Assembly (NCBI RefSeq): GCF_017873135.1
Contig: NZ_JAGGJV010000003.1
Span: 434,001-498,000, forward strand
DNA: 64,000 bases
Reading direction: 5' to 3'
DNA from: Rhizobium herbae
GTDB lineage: Bacteria; Pseudomonadota; Alphaproteobacteria; Rhizobiales; Rhizobiaceae
The number at the start of each line of letters is the position of its first letter. The stretch's first letter is position 1. The position numbers and the translations under genes are program-made. Shown here piece by piece: positions 53,004-62,543 of this stretch. The notes under the pieces were generated by a model. That model was not told where the DNA came from and searched no databases. It worked only from the letters and a program-made list of their open reading frames with translations.

Positions 53004-54911
53004 CTATATCCCGATACCGCGTGCTTGCAGCGCCGCGGCAATCTCCTCCAGCACCGCCGGATCGTCGATCGTCGCCGGCATCTTCCAGGTCTCGCGATCG
53101 GCGATCTTCTGCATGGTGCCACGCAGGATTTTCCCCGAACGCGTCTTTGGCAGGCGTTTGACGCAGATCGCCGTCTTGAACGCCGCGACGGGTCCGATCC
53201 GATCGCGAACGAGACCAATGACTTCTCTCTCGATATCCGCTGTTTCACGGGAAACATTGGCATTGATGACCAGGAAACCGGCGGGAATCTGACCCTTGAT
53301 GGGGTCAGCGATGCCAATCACCGCGCATTCGGCCACGTCGGCATGACTGGCGCAGATTTCCTCCATCGAGCCGGTGGAAAGGCGATGCCCTGCAACATTG
53401 ATGATATCGTCGGTACGCGACATGATGAAGATGTAGCCATCCTCGTCGATATAGCCGGCGTCCGCAGTGCGATAGTAGCCGGGAAATTCGGCAAGGCAGG
53501 CCTCGCGAAACCGCTCATCCGCATCCCAGAACGTCGGTAGGCACCCCGGGGGCATCGGAAGCTTGATGACGACGTTGCCCAGCGTTCCGGATTCGACGGG
53601 GTGGCCGGCGTCATCAAGAACCTGGACGTCATATCCGGGCAGCGGCACTGCCGCCGAGCCGTATTTTACGGGCAGAAGGCCAAGCCCGATCGGATTGCCG
53701 GCAACCGGCCAGCCCGTTTCCGTCTGCCACCAGTTGTCAATCACCGGAACCGCGAGCTTTGCTTCCGCCCAGGCAACCGTATCCGGATCGGCGCGCTCGC
53801 CGGCCAGGAAAAGAGCCCTGAACGCCGAGAGATCATGGCGGCGGATCAACTCACCCTGCGGATCCTCCTTGCGGATGGCGCGAAAGGCTGTCGGTGCCGT
53901 AAACAGCGTGGTCACGCCATGCTGCTCGATCACGCGCCAGTAGGCTCCGGCATCCGGCGTCCCGACCGGCTTTCCCTCGTAGAGGATCGCCGTGCTGCCG
54001 TTCAGGAGCGGTCCGTAGACGATATAACAGTGACCGACAACCCAGCCGATATCGGAAGCCGCCCAGAAGACCTCACCTGGCTTGATGCCGAAAAAATGCT
54101 GCATCGACCATTGAAGCGCGACCATGTGACCGCCATTGTCGCGCACGACCCCCTTCGGCTGGCCGGTCGTTCCGGAGGTGTAGAGGATATAGAGCGGATC
54201 GGTGGCCAGAACCGGCGTGCAGGAGACGTCAACGCCTCGTTCTTTAGCCGAGGAGACGGCGACAGCGAAATCGATGTCCCGGCCGGCCTGCAGATCCGCC
54301 TTCAGCATCTCCCGCTGGAAAACGAGGCAATGAGCCGGCTTGTGCTGGCTCATCTCGATGGCCGCATCAAGCAACGGTTTATAGGCAATGGTCCGGCCGG
54401 GCTCGATGCCGCAGCTTGCCGACACCACCAGCTTTGCCGCGCTGTCCGTTATCCGCGTTGCAAGCTCGCTTGCCGCGAAGCCGCCGAAGACGACGGAGTG
54501 CACGGCCCCGAGCCGCGCAGCCGCCAGCATGGCAAAGACAGCCTGCGGGATCATCGGCATATAGATGATGATCCGGTCGCCCTTGCCGATACCCAGATCG
54601 CGATAGACGGCCGCGAGCGCCCCGACTTCATCGAGCATGGCGCCATATGTCCAATGTTCGACCGTGCCGGTGACCGGGCTGTCATAGATCAGGGCATTCT
54701 GATCGGCGCGGCCTGCGGCAACCTGACGATCGAGGCAGTTGAAGCAGGTATTGGTGACGCCACCCGGAAACCAGCGGCCATAGACACCCATCTGCGGATC
54801 GAAAACCCGATCGAATGGCTGAAACCAGTCAATCTCGCTTGCCGCTTCGGCCCAGAAGGCCTCCGGGGCCTGTTTCCACGCGCCATAGACTTCGGAATAG
54901 CTGCTCGCCAT
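53004..54911 (-). CDS. prpE: propionyl-CoA synthetase-type acyl-CoA synthetase (PrpE-like)
   Basis: A 635-residue acyl-CoA synthetase close to PrpE, which activates propionate. It has YTSGTTGQPKG in the ATP site, WWQTETGWPVAGNP, DIINVAGHR in the hinge, and [11 protein letters not shown] with Lys594, equivalent to the acetylation lysine of PrpE. No methylcitrate-cycle genes (prpB, prpC, prpD) are present in the window. ATG 54911 follows GGAGGAG. The coding sequence includes a parS-like stretch at 53241-53256. Whether the natural substrate is propionate or another short acid is not certain. Confidence 0.88.
   Translation of the reverse strand: MASSYSEVYGAWKQAPEAFWAEAASEIDWFQPFDRVFDPQMGVYGRWFPGGVTNTCFNCLDRQVAAGRADQNALIYDSPVTGTVEHWTYGAMLDEVGALAAVYRDLGIGKGDRIIIYMPMIPQAVFAMLAAARLGAVHSVVFGGFAASELATRITDSAAKLVVSASCGIEPGRTIAYKPLLDAAIEMSQHKPAHCLVFQREMLKADLQAGRDIDFAVAVSSAKERGVDVSCTPVLATDPLYILYTSGTTGQPKGVVRDNGGHMVALQWSMQHFFGIKPGEVFWAASDIGWVVGHCYIVYGPLLNGSTAILYEGKPVGTPDAGAYWRVIEQHGVTTLFTAPTAFRAIRKEDPQGELIRRHDLSAFRALFLAGERADPDTVAWAEAKLAVPVIDNWWQTETGWPVAGNPIGLGLLPVKYGSAAVPLPGYDVQVLDDAGHPVESGTLGNVVIKLPMPPGCLPTFWDADERFREACLAEFPGYYRTADAGYIDEDGYIFIMSRTDDIINVAGHRLSTGSMEEICASHADVAECAVIGIADPIKGQIPAGFLVINANVSRETADIEREVIGLVRDRIGPVAAFKTAICVKRLPKTRSGKILRGTMQKIADRETWKMPATIDDPAVLEEIAAALQARGIGI
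53241..53256. promoter_or_regulatory. parS-like site inside the prpE-type gene
   Basis: TGTTTCACGGGAAACA differs from the parS consensus TGTTTCACGTGAAACA at one central base (15 of 16). It encodes part of NVSRETAD. Confidence 0.5.
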
Positions 54912-55009
54912 AACCGTCTCCTCCACTCCCATACCGGACGAACCGGCCTCCGAATGGAACCATAGGAGATTGCAGCAGCGCGGAGAAGCCAGACCAAAGC
55001 GCTAGACGG

Positions 55010-55684
55010 TCAGCGGGTTCCGAAGATCGCCGAACCAACGCGCACGCTCGTTGCGCCGAACTGCACAGCGGTCTCGAAATCGCCGGACATGCCCATCGAG
55101 AGTTTTGTCAGTCCGCACCGTTCAGCGAGCTTGGCAAGCAGGGCGAAATGCGGGCCGGGATTTTCGTCCGCCGGCGGAATGCACATCAGGCCTTCGACGG
55201 GAATGCCGATCGTTTCGCGGCAAAGGTTGACGAACGCGATCGTGTCATCCGGCGCGATGCCCGCCTTTTGCGGCTCGAGACCGGTGTTGACCTGCACATA
55301 GAGACGAACCGGCTTGGCCTGCCGGGTTATTTCAGCAGCGACGGCTCGCGCGATCTTTTCACGGTCGATCGTCTCGATAACGTCGAACAGCGCCACGGCA
55401 TCGGCCGCCTTGTTGGATTGAAGGGGACCGATCAGGTGAAGCTCGATACCGGCGGTTTCCGCCTTCAGCTCGGGCCACTTGCCCAGAGCCTCCTGCACCC
55501 GGTTTTCCCCGAATATCCGCTGCCCGGCAGCGATGGCAGGACGGATCGCCTCGGCGTCGAATGTCTTGGAGACAGCCACCAGCGAAACGGAACCGTCATG
55601 GCGACCCGCCGCAGCCTCACCCTCACGAATCCGGCTCAGGACATCGCCCAACTGTTCTTCAACGCTCATCGCCGTCATCTCCAT
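55010..55684 (-). CDS. YggS family PLP homeostasis protein
   Basis: A 224-residue TIM-barrel protein that binds pyridoxal phosphate through the Lys in VAVSKTFDAEAI. Other family blocks are FGENRVQEALGKW, LHLIGPLQSNKAA, VNTGLEPQKAGI and MGMSGDFETAVQFGAT. YggS (PLPBP) controls free PLP levels and has no known catalytic reaction. ATG 55684 has AGGAAA upstream; a further ATG lies five codons in. It is divergent from leuS. Confidence 0.94.
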   Translation of the reverse strand: MEMTAMSVEEQLGDVLSRIREGEAAAGRHDGSVSLVAVSKTFDAEAIRPAIAAGQRIFGENRVQEALGKWPELKAETAGIELHLIGPLQSNKAADAVALFDVIETIDREKIARAVAAEITRQAKPVRLYVQVNTGLEPQKAGIAPDDTIAFVNLCRETIGIPVEGLMCIPPADENPGPHFALLAKLAERCGLTKLSMGMSGDFETAVQFGATSVRVGSAIFGTR

Positions 55685-55883
55685 CAATTTCCTGCCTTTT
55701 TCGCGCAATAGTCAAACAGGGAGTGACTGCCAAGCGGAAAATGGCAAAAGCATTGCGAATGCTCCAAACTTTGTGCCGCAAAGCCTTCGAAAACTTGACG
55801 CTACGCTTGTTTCATGGTGAAGGTCACGCCAAATATTGCAGGGGCTGATTTCCCCCAGCCCAAACTTCCGGAACATCGATCAT

Positions 55884-58514
55884 ATGGCTACCGAACGTTA
55901 CAATCCGCGCGATGCTGAACCCCGCTGGCAACAGGAATGGGACCAGAAGAACGTCTTCACCACAGACAATGACGATCCGCGCGAAAAATACTACGTGCTC
56001 GAAATGTTCCCCTACCCATCGGGCCGCATCCACATGGGCCATGTTCGCAACTATGCCATGGGCGACGTGGTTGCCCGCTACAAGCGGGCGCGTGGCTACA
56101 ACGTGCTGCATCCAATGGGCTGGGACGCCTTCGGCATGCCGGCAGAAAACGCCGCCATGGAGCGCGGCGTGCACCCGGCCGCCTGGACCTATCAGAACAT
56201 CGCCTCGATGAAGGCGCAGCTGAAGGTCATGGGCCTGTCGCTCGACTGGTCGCGCGAATTCGCCACCTGCGATGTCGAGTACTACCAGCACCAGCAGCAC
56301 CTGTTCGTTGATTTCCTGGAAAAGGGGCTGGTCTACCGCAAGCAGTCGAAGGTCAATTGGGATCCGGTCGATAACACGGTTCTGGCCAACGAACAGGTGA
56401 TCGATGGGCGCGGCTGGCGTTCGGGCGCGCTGGTCGAACAGCGCGAACTGACGCAGTGGTTCTTCCGCATCACCGATTTCAACCAGGATCTGCTTGATTC
56501 GCTCGACACGCTGGACCAGTGGCCGGAAAAGGTCCGGCTGATGCAGAAGAACTGGATCGGACGCTCCGAAGGGCTGACCATCCGCTGGGAAATCGTCCCG
56601 GGCACGGGTGCAACCGACACCAGCGAGGTCGCCGTCTATACGACCCGGCCGGACACGCTGTTTGGCGCGTCGTTCCTGGCGATTGCCGCCGATCACCCAT
56701 TGGCCCGGCAGGCCGCCGCCGGCAATCCGGACATCGAAACCTTCTGCGAGGAAACCCGCCGCGCCGGTACGTCTCTGGCAGCGTTGGAAACCGCAGAGAA
56801 GAAGGGCATAGATACCGGTATCCGGGTCAAGCATCCGCTTGATCCGAGCTGGGAACTGCCTGTTTACGTCGCCAATTTCGTCCTGATGGACTACGGCACG
56901 GGCGCGATCTTCGGCTGCCCGTCCGGCGACCAGCGCGACCTCGATTTCGCCCGCAAGTATGACCTGCCGGTCGTTGCCGTCGTCATGCCGAAAGACGGCG
57001 ACGCCGCCAGCTTTGCGATTGGCGATGAAGCCTATGTCGGCGACGGCGTGATGATCAATTCACGTTTCCTCAACGGTCTTTCGATCGAAGAAGCCTTCGA
57101 AAAGGTGGCTTCAACGCTGGAGCAGGCCTCGATCGGCAATGCGCCGCAGGCCGAGCGCAAGGTCAATTTCCGCCTACGCGACTGGGGTATTTCCCGCCAG
57201 CGCTACTGGGGCTGCCCGATCCCGGTCATCCATTGCGATGATTGCGGCGTCGTTCCGGTACCGAAGGCCGATCTGCCAGTCAAGCTGCCGGATGACGTGA
57301 CCTTCGACAAGCCGGGCAATCCGTTGGATCGTCATCCGACCTGGCGCCACGTTTCCTGCCCGCAATGCGGCAAGGACGCCCGGCGTGAAACCGACACCAT
57401 GGACACCTTTGTCGATTCCTCCTGGTATTTCGCCCGCTTCACCGCGCCCTGGGAGAAAACGCCGACAAATCCGGCTGCCGTCAATCACTGGCTGCCGGTC
57501 GACCAATATATCGGCGGCATCGAGCATGCGATCCTGCACCTGCTCTATTCGCGGTTCTTTACCCGGGCAATGAAAGCCACCGGCCATGCCGGCCTCGACG
57601 AACCCTTCAAGGGGCTGTTCACGCAGGGCATGGTCGTGCACGAGACCTATAGCCGCGGCGAAGGCGCCCAGCGCGAATGGGTGACGCCGGCCGAGATCAT
57701 CATCGTCGAGACAGACGGCAAGCGGCAGGCAAGCCTGATCGAAACCGGTGAGCCGATTGCCATCGGTTCGATCGAGAAAATGTCGAAGTCGAAGAAGAAC
57801 GTCGTCGATCCCGACGACATCATCGCGTCCTACGGTGCCGATACCGCCCGCTTCTTCGTTCTCTCCGATTCGCCGCCGGATCGTGACGTGATCTGGTCGG
57901 AAGCCGGCGTCGAAGGCGCGCACCGGTTCGTCCAGCGCCTGTGGCGGCTGATTTCCGAAGCCTCCGATGCGCTGAAGGCAATCGAAGCACGGCCTGCTTC
58001 CGGCGGCTCGGCACTGGCGATCTCGCAGCTCGCCCACAAGACGCTGAAAGCCGTACAGGCGGATTACGACAAGCTGGCCTTCAACAAGGCCGTGGCGCGG
58101 CTCTATGAGCTCGTCAATGCGCTTGCCGGCCCGCTGACGCAGGTTGCTTCCGGAACCGCCGATCAGGCGACCACCGCGGCCGTCAAGGATGCCGTGTCGA
58201 TCCTGATCAGCCTGGTTGCGCCGATGATGCCGCACCTGGCCGAACAATGCTGGCAGGAGATCGGCGGCACCGCGCTGGTCGCACAGACGCCATGGCCGGT
58301 TTACAGCGAGGCGCTCGTCGCCGAGAACGAAGTAACCATGCCGGTGCAGATCAACGGCAAGAAGCGCGCCGATTTGACAATTGCGCGCGATGCGGATCAG
58401 ACTACGATCGAGAGCGCCGTCCTGGCGCTCGAGCCCGTCAAGACCGCATTGAACGGACAAAGCCCGAAGAAGATCATCGTCGTGCCGCAGAGGATCGTGA
58501 ATGTCGTTGTCTGA
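55884..58514 (+). CDS. leuS: leucyl-tRNA synthetase
   Basis: LeuS charges tRNA-Leu. The 876-residue class I enzyme has the HIGH motif as [11 protein letters not shown] near residue 44, a CP1 editing domain (about 225-415) with [12 protein letters not shown] and the D-loop [17 protein letters not shown], and KMSKSKKN near 632. ATG 55884 begins at the conserved [14 protein letters not shown]. The stop overlaps the lptE start by 14 bases, so leuS-lptE-holA form an operon, as in related rhizobia. Confidence 0.97.
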   Translation: MATERYNPRDAEPRWQQEWDQKNVFTTDNDDPREKYYVLEMFPYPSGRIHMGHVRNYAMGDVVARYKRARGYNVLHPMGWDAFGMPAENAAMERGVHPAAWTYQNIASMKAQLKVMGLSLDWSREFATCDVEYYQHQQHLFVDFLEKGLVYRKQSKVNWDPVDNTVLANEQVIDGRGWRSGALVEQRELTQWFFRITDFNQDLLDSLDTLDQWPEKVRLMQKNWIGRSEGLTIRWEIVPGTGATDTSEVAVYTTRPDTLFGASFLAIAADHPLARQAAAGNPDIETFCEETRRAGTSLAALETAEKKGIDTGIRVKHPLDPSWELPVYVANFVLMDYGTGAIFGCPSGDQRDLDFARKYDLPVVAVVMPKDGDAASFAIGDEAYVGDGVMINSRFLNGLSIEEAFEKVASTLEQASIGNAPQAERKVNFRLRDWGISRQRYWGCPIPVIHCDDCGVVPVPKADLPVKLPDDVTFDKPGNPLDRHPTWRHVSCPQCGKDARRETDTMDTFVDSSWYFARFTAPWEKTPTNPAAVNHWLPVDQYIGGIEHAILHLLYSRFFTRAMKATGHAGLDEPFKGLFTQGMVVHETYSRGEGAQREWVTPAEIIIVETDGKRQASLIETGEPIAIGSIEKMSKSKKNVVDPDDIIASYGADTARFFVLSDSPPDRDVIWSEAGVEGAHRFVQRLWRLISEASDALKAIEARPASGGSALAISQLAHKTLKAVQADYDKLAFNKAVARLYELVNALAGPLTQVASGTADQATTAAVKDAVSILISLVAPMMPHLAEQCWQEIGGTALVAQTPWPVYSEALVAENEVTMPVQINGKKRADLTIARDADQTTIESAVLALEPVKTALNGQSPKKIIVVPQRIVNVVV

Positions 58515-59034
58515 AAAAGCCCAAAGATACGCGCAGCTTTTGGCTCTCGGCGCGCTCGCCGTCCTCGCGGGTTGCCAGGTCAAGCCGCTCTATTCAGAGG
58601 GTCCGCAGGGAAAAACCGCCACGGCTCTCGCGTCGATCGAGATTTCGGAAGCCGACGACCGCGTGGAGCAGGAAGTCCGCAATGCCCTCATCTTCCTGAC
58701 ATCCGGCGGCGCCGGGGAGCCGGCCAATGCGCAGTACAAACTGGCGCTGAACGTGACGAGCCAGGTCAAGGGCGTCCTCTACGATCAGAATTCCAGCGAC
58801 GACAATACCGATACAGCCGGAGCCGGCCGGATCGTCGTCATGGCGGACTACAATCTGACGCGCGTCGGCACGGGTGAAACGGTTCGCTCCGGCAATCGCA
58901 CCGCCGTCGCGCTGGTCGATTTTCCGGAACAGGAATTCGCCAAGGTTCGCGCCATCAAGGACGGCGAAAAGCGCGCCGCCAAGGAACTGGCCGAAATCAT
59001 CCGCGCCGATATCGCAGCGGCGCTCGGCCGCTGA
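58501..59034 (+). CDS. lptE: LPS assembly lipoprotein LptE
   Basis: LptE is the outer-membrane lipoprotein that plugs the LptD barrel and helps insert lipopolysaccharide. The 177-residue protein has a signal segment with the lipobox LAGC (Cys25), followed by QVKPLYS, a typical LptE opening, and a C-terminal helix [19 protein letters not shown]. Its start lies inside the 3' end of leuS (14-base overlap), and holA follows after 35 bases. The order leuS-lptE-holA is conserved in proteobacteria, which strengthens the call for this divergent family. Confidence 0.9.
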   Translation: MSLSEKAQRYAQLLALGALAVLAGCQVKPLYSEGPQGKTATALASIEISEADDRVEQEVRNALIFLTSGGAGEPANAQYKLALNVTSQVKGVLYDQNSSDDNTDTAGAGRIVVMADYNLTRVGTGETVRSGNRTAVALVDFPEQEFAKVRAIKDGEKRAAKELAEIIRADIAAALGR

Positions 59035-59069
59035 TCAATCCCTGGATCGGGTGGGCATGAGGTTGCGGA

Positions 59070-60104
59070 ATGACCGAAATCAAATCGCATGAATTCGAGT
59101 CGTTCCTTCAGCGTCCGCTGAGGGATCACCGCATCTTTCTGATCTACGGACCGGATCGCGGCCTTGTTTCCGAGCGCGCCGTCCAGATCGCCGAAAAAAG
59201 CGGCGTCGCTCTGGACGATCCCTTTTCGCTGATCAAGCTCGATGGATCCGACCTGCAGCAAAGCCCAGGCCGTCTTCTGGATGAAGTCAACACGATCGGC
59301 CTCTTCGGCGGCGAAAAACTGGTCTGGATACGCGCATCCGGGACCGAGAAAACGCTTGTCGACAGCCTTAACGTCCTTTCCCAAGCACCTCCGGAAGCCA
59401 GCTACGTTATCATCGAAGCCGGCGATCTGAAAAAGGGAACCGGTATCCGCAAGATCGGCGAAACCAGCCGGTCGGTGACCTCCATCGCCTGCTACGGCGA
59501 CGACGCGCGGGCACTGAACGGTCTCATCGATCAGGAGCTCGGCCAGGCAGGCCTGCGCATTTCGCCCGCCGCGCGGGAGCGGCTGAACGAGGCTTTGGGC
59601 GGCGACAGGATCGCGTCCCGCAACGAGATCCGCAAGCTGGCACTTTATTGCCGGGGCATGGCCTTGATCGAGGAGGAACATGTGCTGGAAATCGTCGGCG
59701 ACGCCAGCGCGGTTTCGGTGGATGATGCGATCGATGCCGTGCTCAAGGGCGACGCCGACGGTTTGCAGCATGCCATCCGCAAGATAACAGCCTCGAAGAC
59801 CGCGATCTTTCTCGTGCTTCAGGCCTGCCTGAAGCAGTTCCAGCTGCTGGACGTGATGCGGGCTGAAATGGACGACAAGCGGCAGCAACCGACCCAGGTC
59901 GTGGCCACGCTGGGCCGCCACCTGCACTTCCGCCGCAAGCCGCTGATCGAAGCTGCGTTGAAAACCTGGACGCTTCCGGCAATCCGGCGCGAACTCGGAC
60001 GCCTGCAGACGGCAATCTTCCAGAGCCGGTCGCGGCAAAGCCTGGAAGACAGCATCGCCATGCAGACCCTGTTGGCGATCACCCTTCAATCGGCGCGTCG
60101 ATAG
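59070..60104 (+). CDS. holA: DNA polymerase III delta subunit
   Basis: The delta subunit opens the beta clamp in the clamp-loader complex. The 344-residue protein has the HolA N-terminal AAA-like region (IFLIYGPDRGLVSERA, then LDEVNTIGLFGGEKLVWIR) and the C-terminal collar domain from about residue 220 (VDDAIDAVLKGDADGLQHAI, LVLQACLKQFQLL). ATG 59070 follows GGTTGCGGA; the start fits the family. It ends 58 bases from the convergent parB stop, with no clear hairpin in the gap. Confidence 0.93.
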   Translation: MTEIKSHEFESFLQRPLRDHRIFLIYGPDRGLVSERAVQIAEKSGVALDDPFSLIKLDGSDLQQSPGRLLDEVNTIGLFGGEKLVWIRASGTEKTLVDSLNVLSQAPPEASYVIIEAGDLKKGTGIRKIGETSRSVTSIACYGDDARALNGLIDQELGQAGLRISPAARERLNEALGGDRIASRNEIRKLALYCRGMALIEEEHVLEIVGDASAVSVDDAIDAVLKGDADGLQHAIRKITASKTAIFLVLQACLKQFQLLDVMRAEMDDKRQQPTQVVATLGRHLHFRRKPLIEAALKTWTLPAIRRELGRLQTAIFQSRSRQSLEDSIAMQTLLAITLQSARR

Positions 60105-60162
60105 ATATTTATCTATCTGATATCGTTATATTTTCTAGATTTGTTTCGAGTCCGAATCGGTA

Positions 60163-61050
60163 TCAGCGACGCTCGAGCAGACGGCAGATCTCTTCCAGCT
60201 GATCGAGAGTCTTGTAGGAAATCCGCAGCTGCCCGCCGGATACCTTGTGATTGACCGTCACATCGAGCCCCAGGCTATCGGAAAGCGTGCGCTCAAGCGC
60301 CAGCGTGTCGGCATCCTTTTCCTCCTTGGGGGAGGGCTTGCCGTAGTTCGGGTCATTCTGGGCACGAATATCGTTCTGGGCCAGGCGCTCCGTATCGCGC
60401 ACCGACAGGCCCTTGGCGATGATCGAACGGGCCAGCGACACGGGATCGGACGTCGGGATCAAGGCGCGTGCATGGCCGGCCGACAGGGTGCCGGACGAAA
60501 GCATGTCACGGACCGGCTCCGGCAGCTTCAGCAAGCGCAGACTGTTGGCGACGTGACTGCGGCTCTTGCCAATGATCTCGCCGAGATCGTTCTGTGTGTA
60601 GCCATGTTCGGCGATCAACTGATCATAACCCATCGCTTCCTCGAGCGGATTGAGATCCGATCGTTGAACGTTTTCAACGATCGCGATCTCCAGCGCCGTG
60701 CGATCGTCCACATCGCGAACGATGACCGGGATATCGGTAAATCCCGCCAGCTGGGCCGCGCGCCAGCGGCGCTCACCTGCAATAATCTCGTAACGTTCGT
60801 CTGCGATGGTGCGAACGACAACCGGTTGTACGATGCCGTGCTGGCGAATGGAACTTGCCAGGTCCTGGAGTTCGGCCTCGTCGAATGTCCGTCGCGGGTT
60901 GCGCGGGTTGCGGGCGACGAACTCGATCGGAATACGTCGGTCGGCGTTGACAGGAGCAACGGGACCGCTCGACTGCAGAGGCTGGTCCATCTCACCAATC
61001 AGCGCCGCGAGGCCGCGGCCGAGTCTTCGTCTCGAATTGTCGTCATTCAT
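60163..61050 (-). CDS. parB: chromosome partitioning protein ParB
   Basis: ParB is a CTP-dependent DNA clamp that loads at parS sites and spreads to form the segregation complex. The 295-residue protein has the N-terminal ParA-contact patch (RRRLGRGLAALIGE), the CTP-binding GERRWRA box at residues 92-98 with VENVQRSDLNPLEEA, a helix-turn-helix (LGEIIGKSRSHVANSLRLLKLP) and a C-terminal dimerisation helix. It lies 45 bases after parA. A near-consensus parS site lies 1.4 kb upstream inside rsmG. Confidence 0.97.
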   Translation of the reverse strand: MNDDNSRRRLGRGLAALIGEMDQPLQSSGPVAPVNADRRIPIEFVARNPRNPRRTFDEAELQDLASSIRQHGIVQPVVVRTIADERYEIIAGERRWRAAQLAGFTDIPVIVRDVDDRTALEIAIVENVQRSDLNPLEEAMGYDQLIAEHGYTQNDLGEIIGKSRSHVANSLRLLKLPEPVRDMLSSGTLSAGHARALIPTSDPVSLARSIIAKGLSVRDTERLAQNDIRAQNDPNYGKPSPKEEKDADTLALERTLSDSLGLDVTVNHKVSGGQLRISYKTLDQLEEICRLLERR

Positions 61051-61095
61051 CGCCTGTACTCACACTTATCGTTACGATGTCGAATCGATTGCCGC

Positions 61096-61890
61096 TCAGG
61101 CTGCCTTCCGCAGCCTTTCGCGCTGGATCACCTCGGATGCCAATTGAAGATAGGCCTGGCTGCCGGCACACTTCAGGTCATACAGAATTGCCGGTTTTCC
61201 ATAGGACGGCGCTTCCGATACCCGCACATTACGCGGTATCAGCGTATGATACACTTTTTCCCCAAGATGGGTCCGAACGTCGTTGACTACCTGCTGCGCC
61301 AGATTGTTCCGGGAATCGAACATTGTCAGCACGATGCCTTGAATATCCAATGTCGGATTAACGGTCCGCCGGACCTGATCGACGGTCTCCAGCAACTGGC
61401 TGAGACCTTCAAGTGCAAAAAACTCGCACTGCAGCGGGACCAGCACCGAATGTGCGGCGGCCATGGCGTTCATCGTCAGGAGATTGAATGAAGGCGGGCA
61501 GTCGACGAGGACGTAGGAATAGGCCAGTGCCTCGGGGGAGGCGAGAGCCTTGCGAAGCCGGAACACTCGGTCACTATCGCGAGAGATCTCCATCTCCAGG
61601 CCCAGCAGGTCCATTGTCGACGGGATGATCGACAGGTTGGGAACAACGGTATTCTGGACAATATCAGCGATATTGTGCGAGCCGATCATCAAGTCGTAGG
61701 AAGACAGCTTGCGATCGCGCCTCTGGATGCCGAGACCCGTGCTGGCATTGCCCTGCGGATCCAGGTCAATGATCAAAACCTTCTCGCCGATGGCGGCCAA
61801 AGCGGTTGCAAGATTTATAGCCGTCGTGGTCTTTCCCACTCCGCCTTTTTGGTTTGCAATCGTGATGATCCGGTTTTTTTCGCCTGTCAT
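61096..61890 (-). CDS. parA: chromosome partitioning ATPase ParA
   Basis: A 264-residue Walker-type ATPase that moves ParB-parS complexes. The deviant Walker A motif KGGVGKTTT (Lys15 and Lys20) and the DLDPQGNASTGLG and LVDCPPSFN motifs are intact. The length (no N-terminal HTH) marks it as a chromosomal ParA/Soj type rather than the plasmid RepA type. It begins 14 bases after the rsmG stop, so mnmG-rsmG-parA-parB form one transcription unit. Confidence 0.97.
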   Translation of the reverse strand: MTGEKNRIITIANQKGGVGKTTTAINLATALAAIGEKVLIIDLDPQGNASTGLGIQRRDRKLSSYDLMIGSHNIADIVQNTVVPNLSIIPSTMDLLGLEMEISRDSDRVFRLRKALASPEALAYSYVLVDCPPSFNLLTMNAMAAAHSVLVPLQCEFFALEGLSQLLETVDQVRRTVNPTLDIQGIVLTMFDSRNNLAQQVVNDVRTHLGEKVYHTLIPRNVRVSEAPSYGKPAILYDLKCAGSQAYLQLASEVIQRERLRKAA

Positions 61891-61904
61891 GCCGCATTCC
61901 GCCG

Positions 61905-62543
61905 TTATTGAATTTTCCGCGAAAGATTTGCGATTTCGAGAACCACGGAGTCCGGCTCGACGACGCTCCGATGTTTTACCAGATCAAATTGAAAGCGGCC
62001 AACGGCTTTGTCGACTTCCTGCTGATAATCCCGGCCTTTATGGAAAAAAGCCCGCGGTTTGTTGGCTGCCGTCATCCAGGACGCGCAATAGTCGAGAAGT
62101 AACGGCAGATCCGCCAGCGCCCGGGCCGAAATTGCATCGCATTCAGGTACAACGGTGACTGATTCCTCGATGCGAATCGGATGTACAGACCCGCGCGCAC
62201 CGGTTTCATTCAGGGCCACGCGCAGGAAGGCAGCTTTCTTGTTGTTGCTTTCCACGAGGTGCACCCAACCATCCCCCAGTTCGGCCAGAAAAATCGCTGT
62301 AATAATACCGGGAAATCCACCGCCGCTGCCAAGATCCACCCATCGTTTCGGGCCCGGAAACAGTTGAAAAATCTGCGCGCTATCAGCGATATGGCGCTGC
62401 CATAGATCGGAGAGCGTCGAGGGCGCAACAAGATTGATTGACTTGGCCCATTTTTGGAAAAGAGCGGCGAAGAGTTCAAGCCTCTCGGACGTTTCACGTG
62501 AAACACGCACTCCGTTCAGTGCATTGGAAGGACTCGCAATCAT
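61905..62543 (-). CDS. rsmG: 16S rRNA (guanine527-N7)-methyltransferase RsmG
   Basis: RsmG methylates G527 of 16S rRNA; loss gives low-level streptomycin resistance. The 212-residue protein has the SAM-binding [13 protein letters not shown] near residue 68 and [14 protein letters not shown] near 95, with the [13 protein letters not shown] block. ATG 62543 overlaps the mnmG stop as ATGA. Codons 14-18 (VSRET) encode the parS site at 62490-62505, a dual-use arrangement seen in other bacteria where rsmG/gidB neighbours parAB. Confidence 0.95.
   Translation of the reverse strand: MIASPSNALNGVRVSRETSERLELFAALFQKWAKSINLVAPSTLSDLWQRHIADSAQIFQLFPGPKRWVDLGSGGGFPGIITAIFLAELGDGWVHLVESNNKKAAFLRVALNETGARGSVHPIRIEESVTVVPECDAISARALADLPLLLDYCASWMTAANKPRAFFHKGRDYQQEVDKAVGRFQFDLVKHRSVVEPDSVVLEIANLSRKIQ
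62490..62505. promoter_or_regulatory. parS centromere site within rsmG
   Basis: CGTTTCACGTGAAACA matches the parS consensus TGTTTCACGTGAAACA at 15 of 16 positions; the 14-base palindrome GTTTCACGTGAAAC is perfect. It is 1.4 kb upstream of parB. Confidence 0.85.

Noticed and set aside
60105..60162. Possible terminator between convergent holA and parB
   Set aside because: The gap is AT-rich with short direct and inverted words but no stem followed by a T-run.
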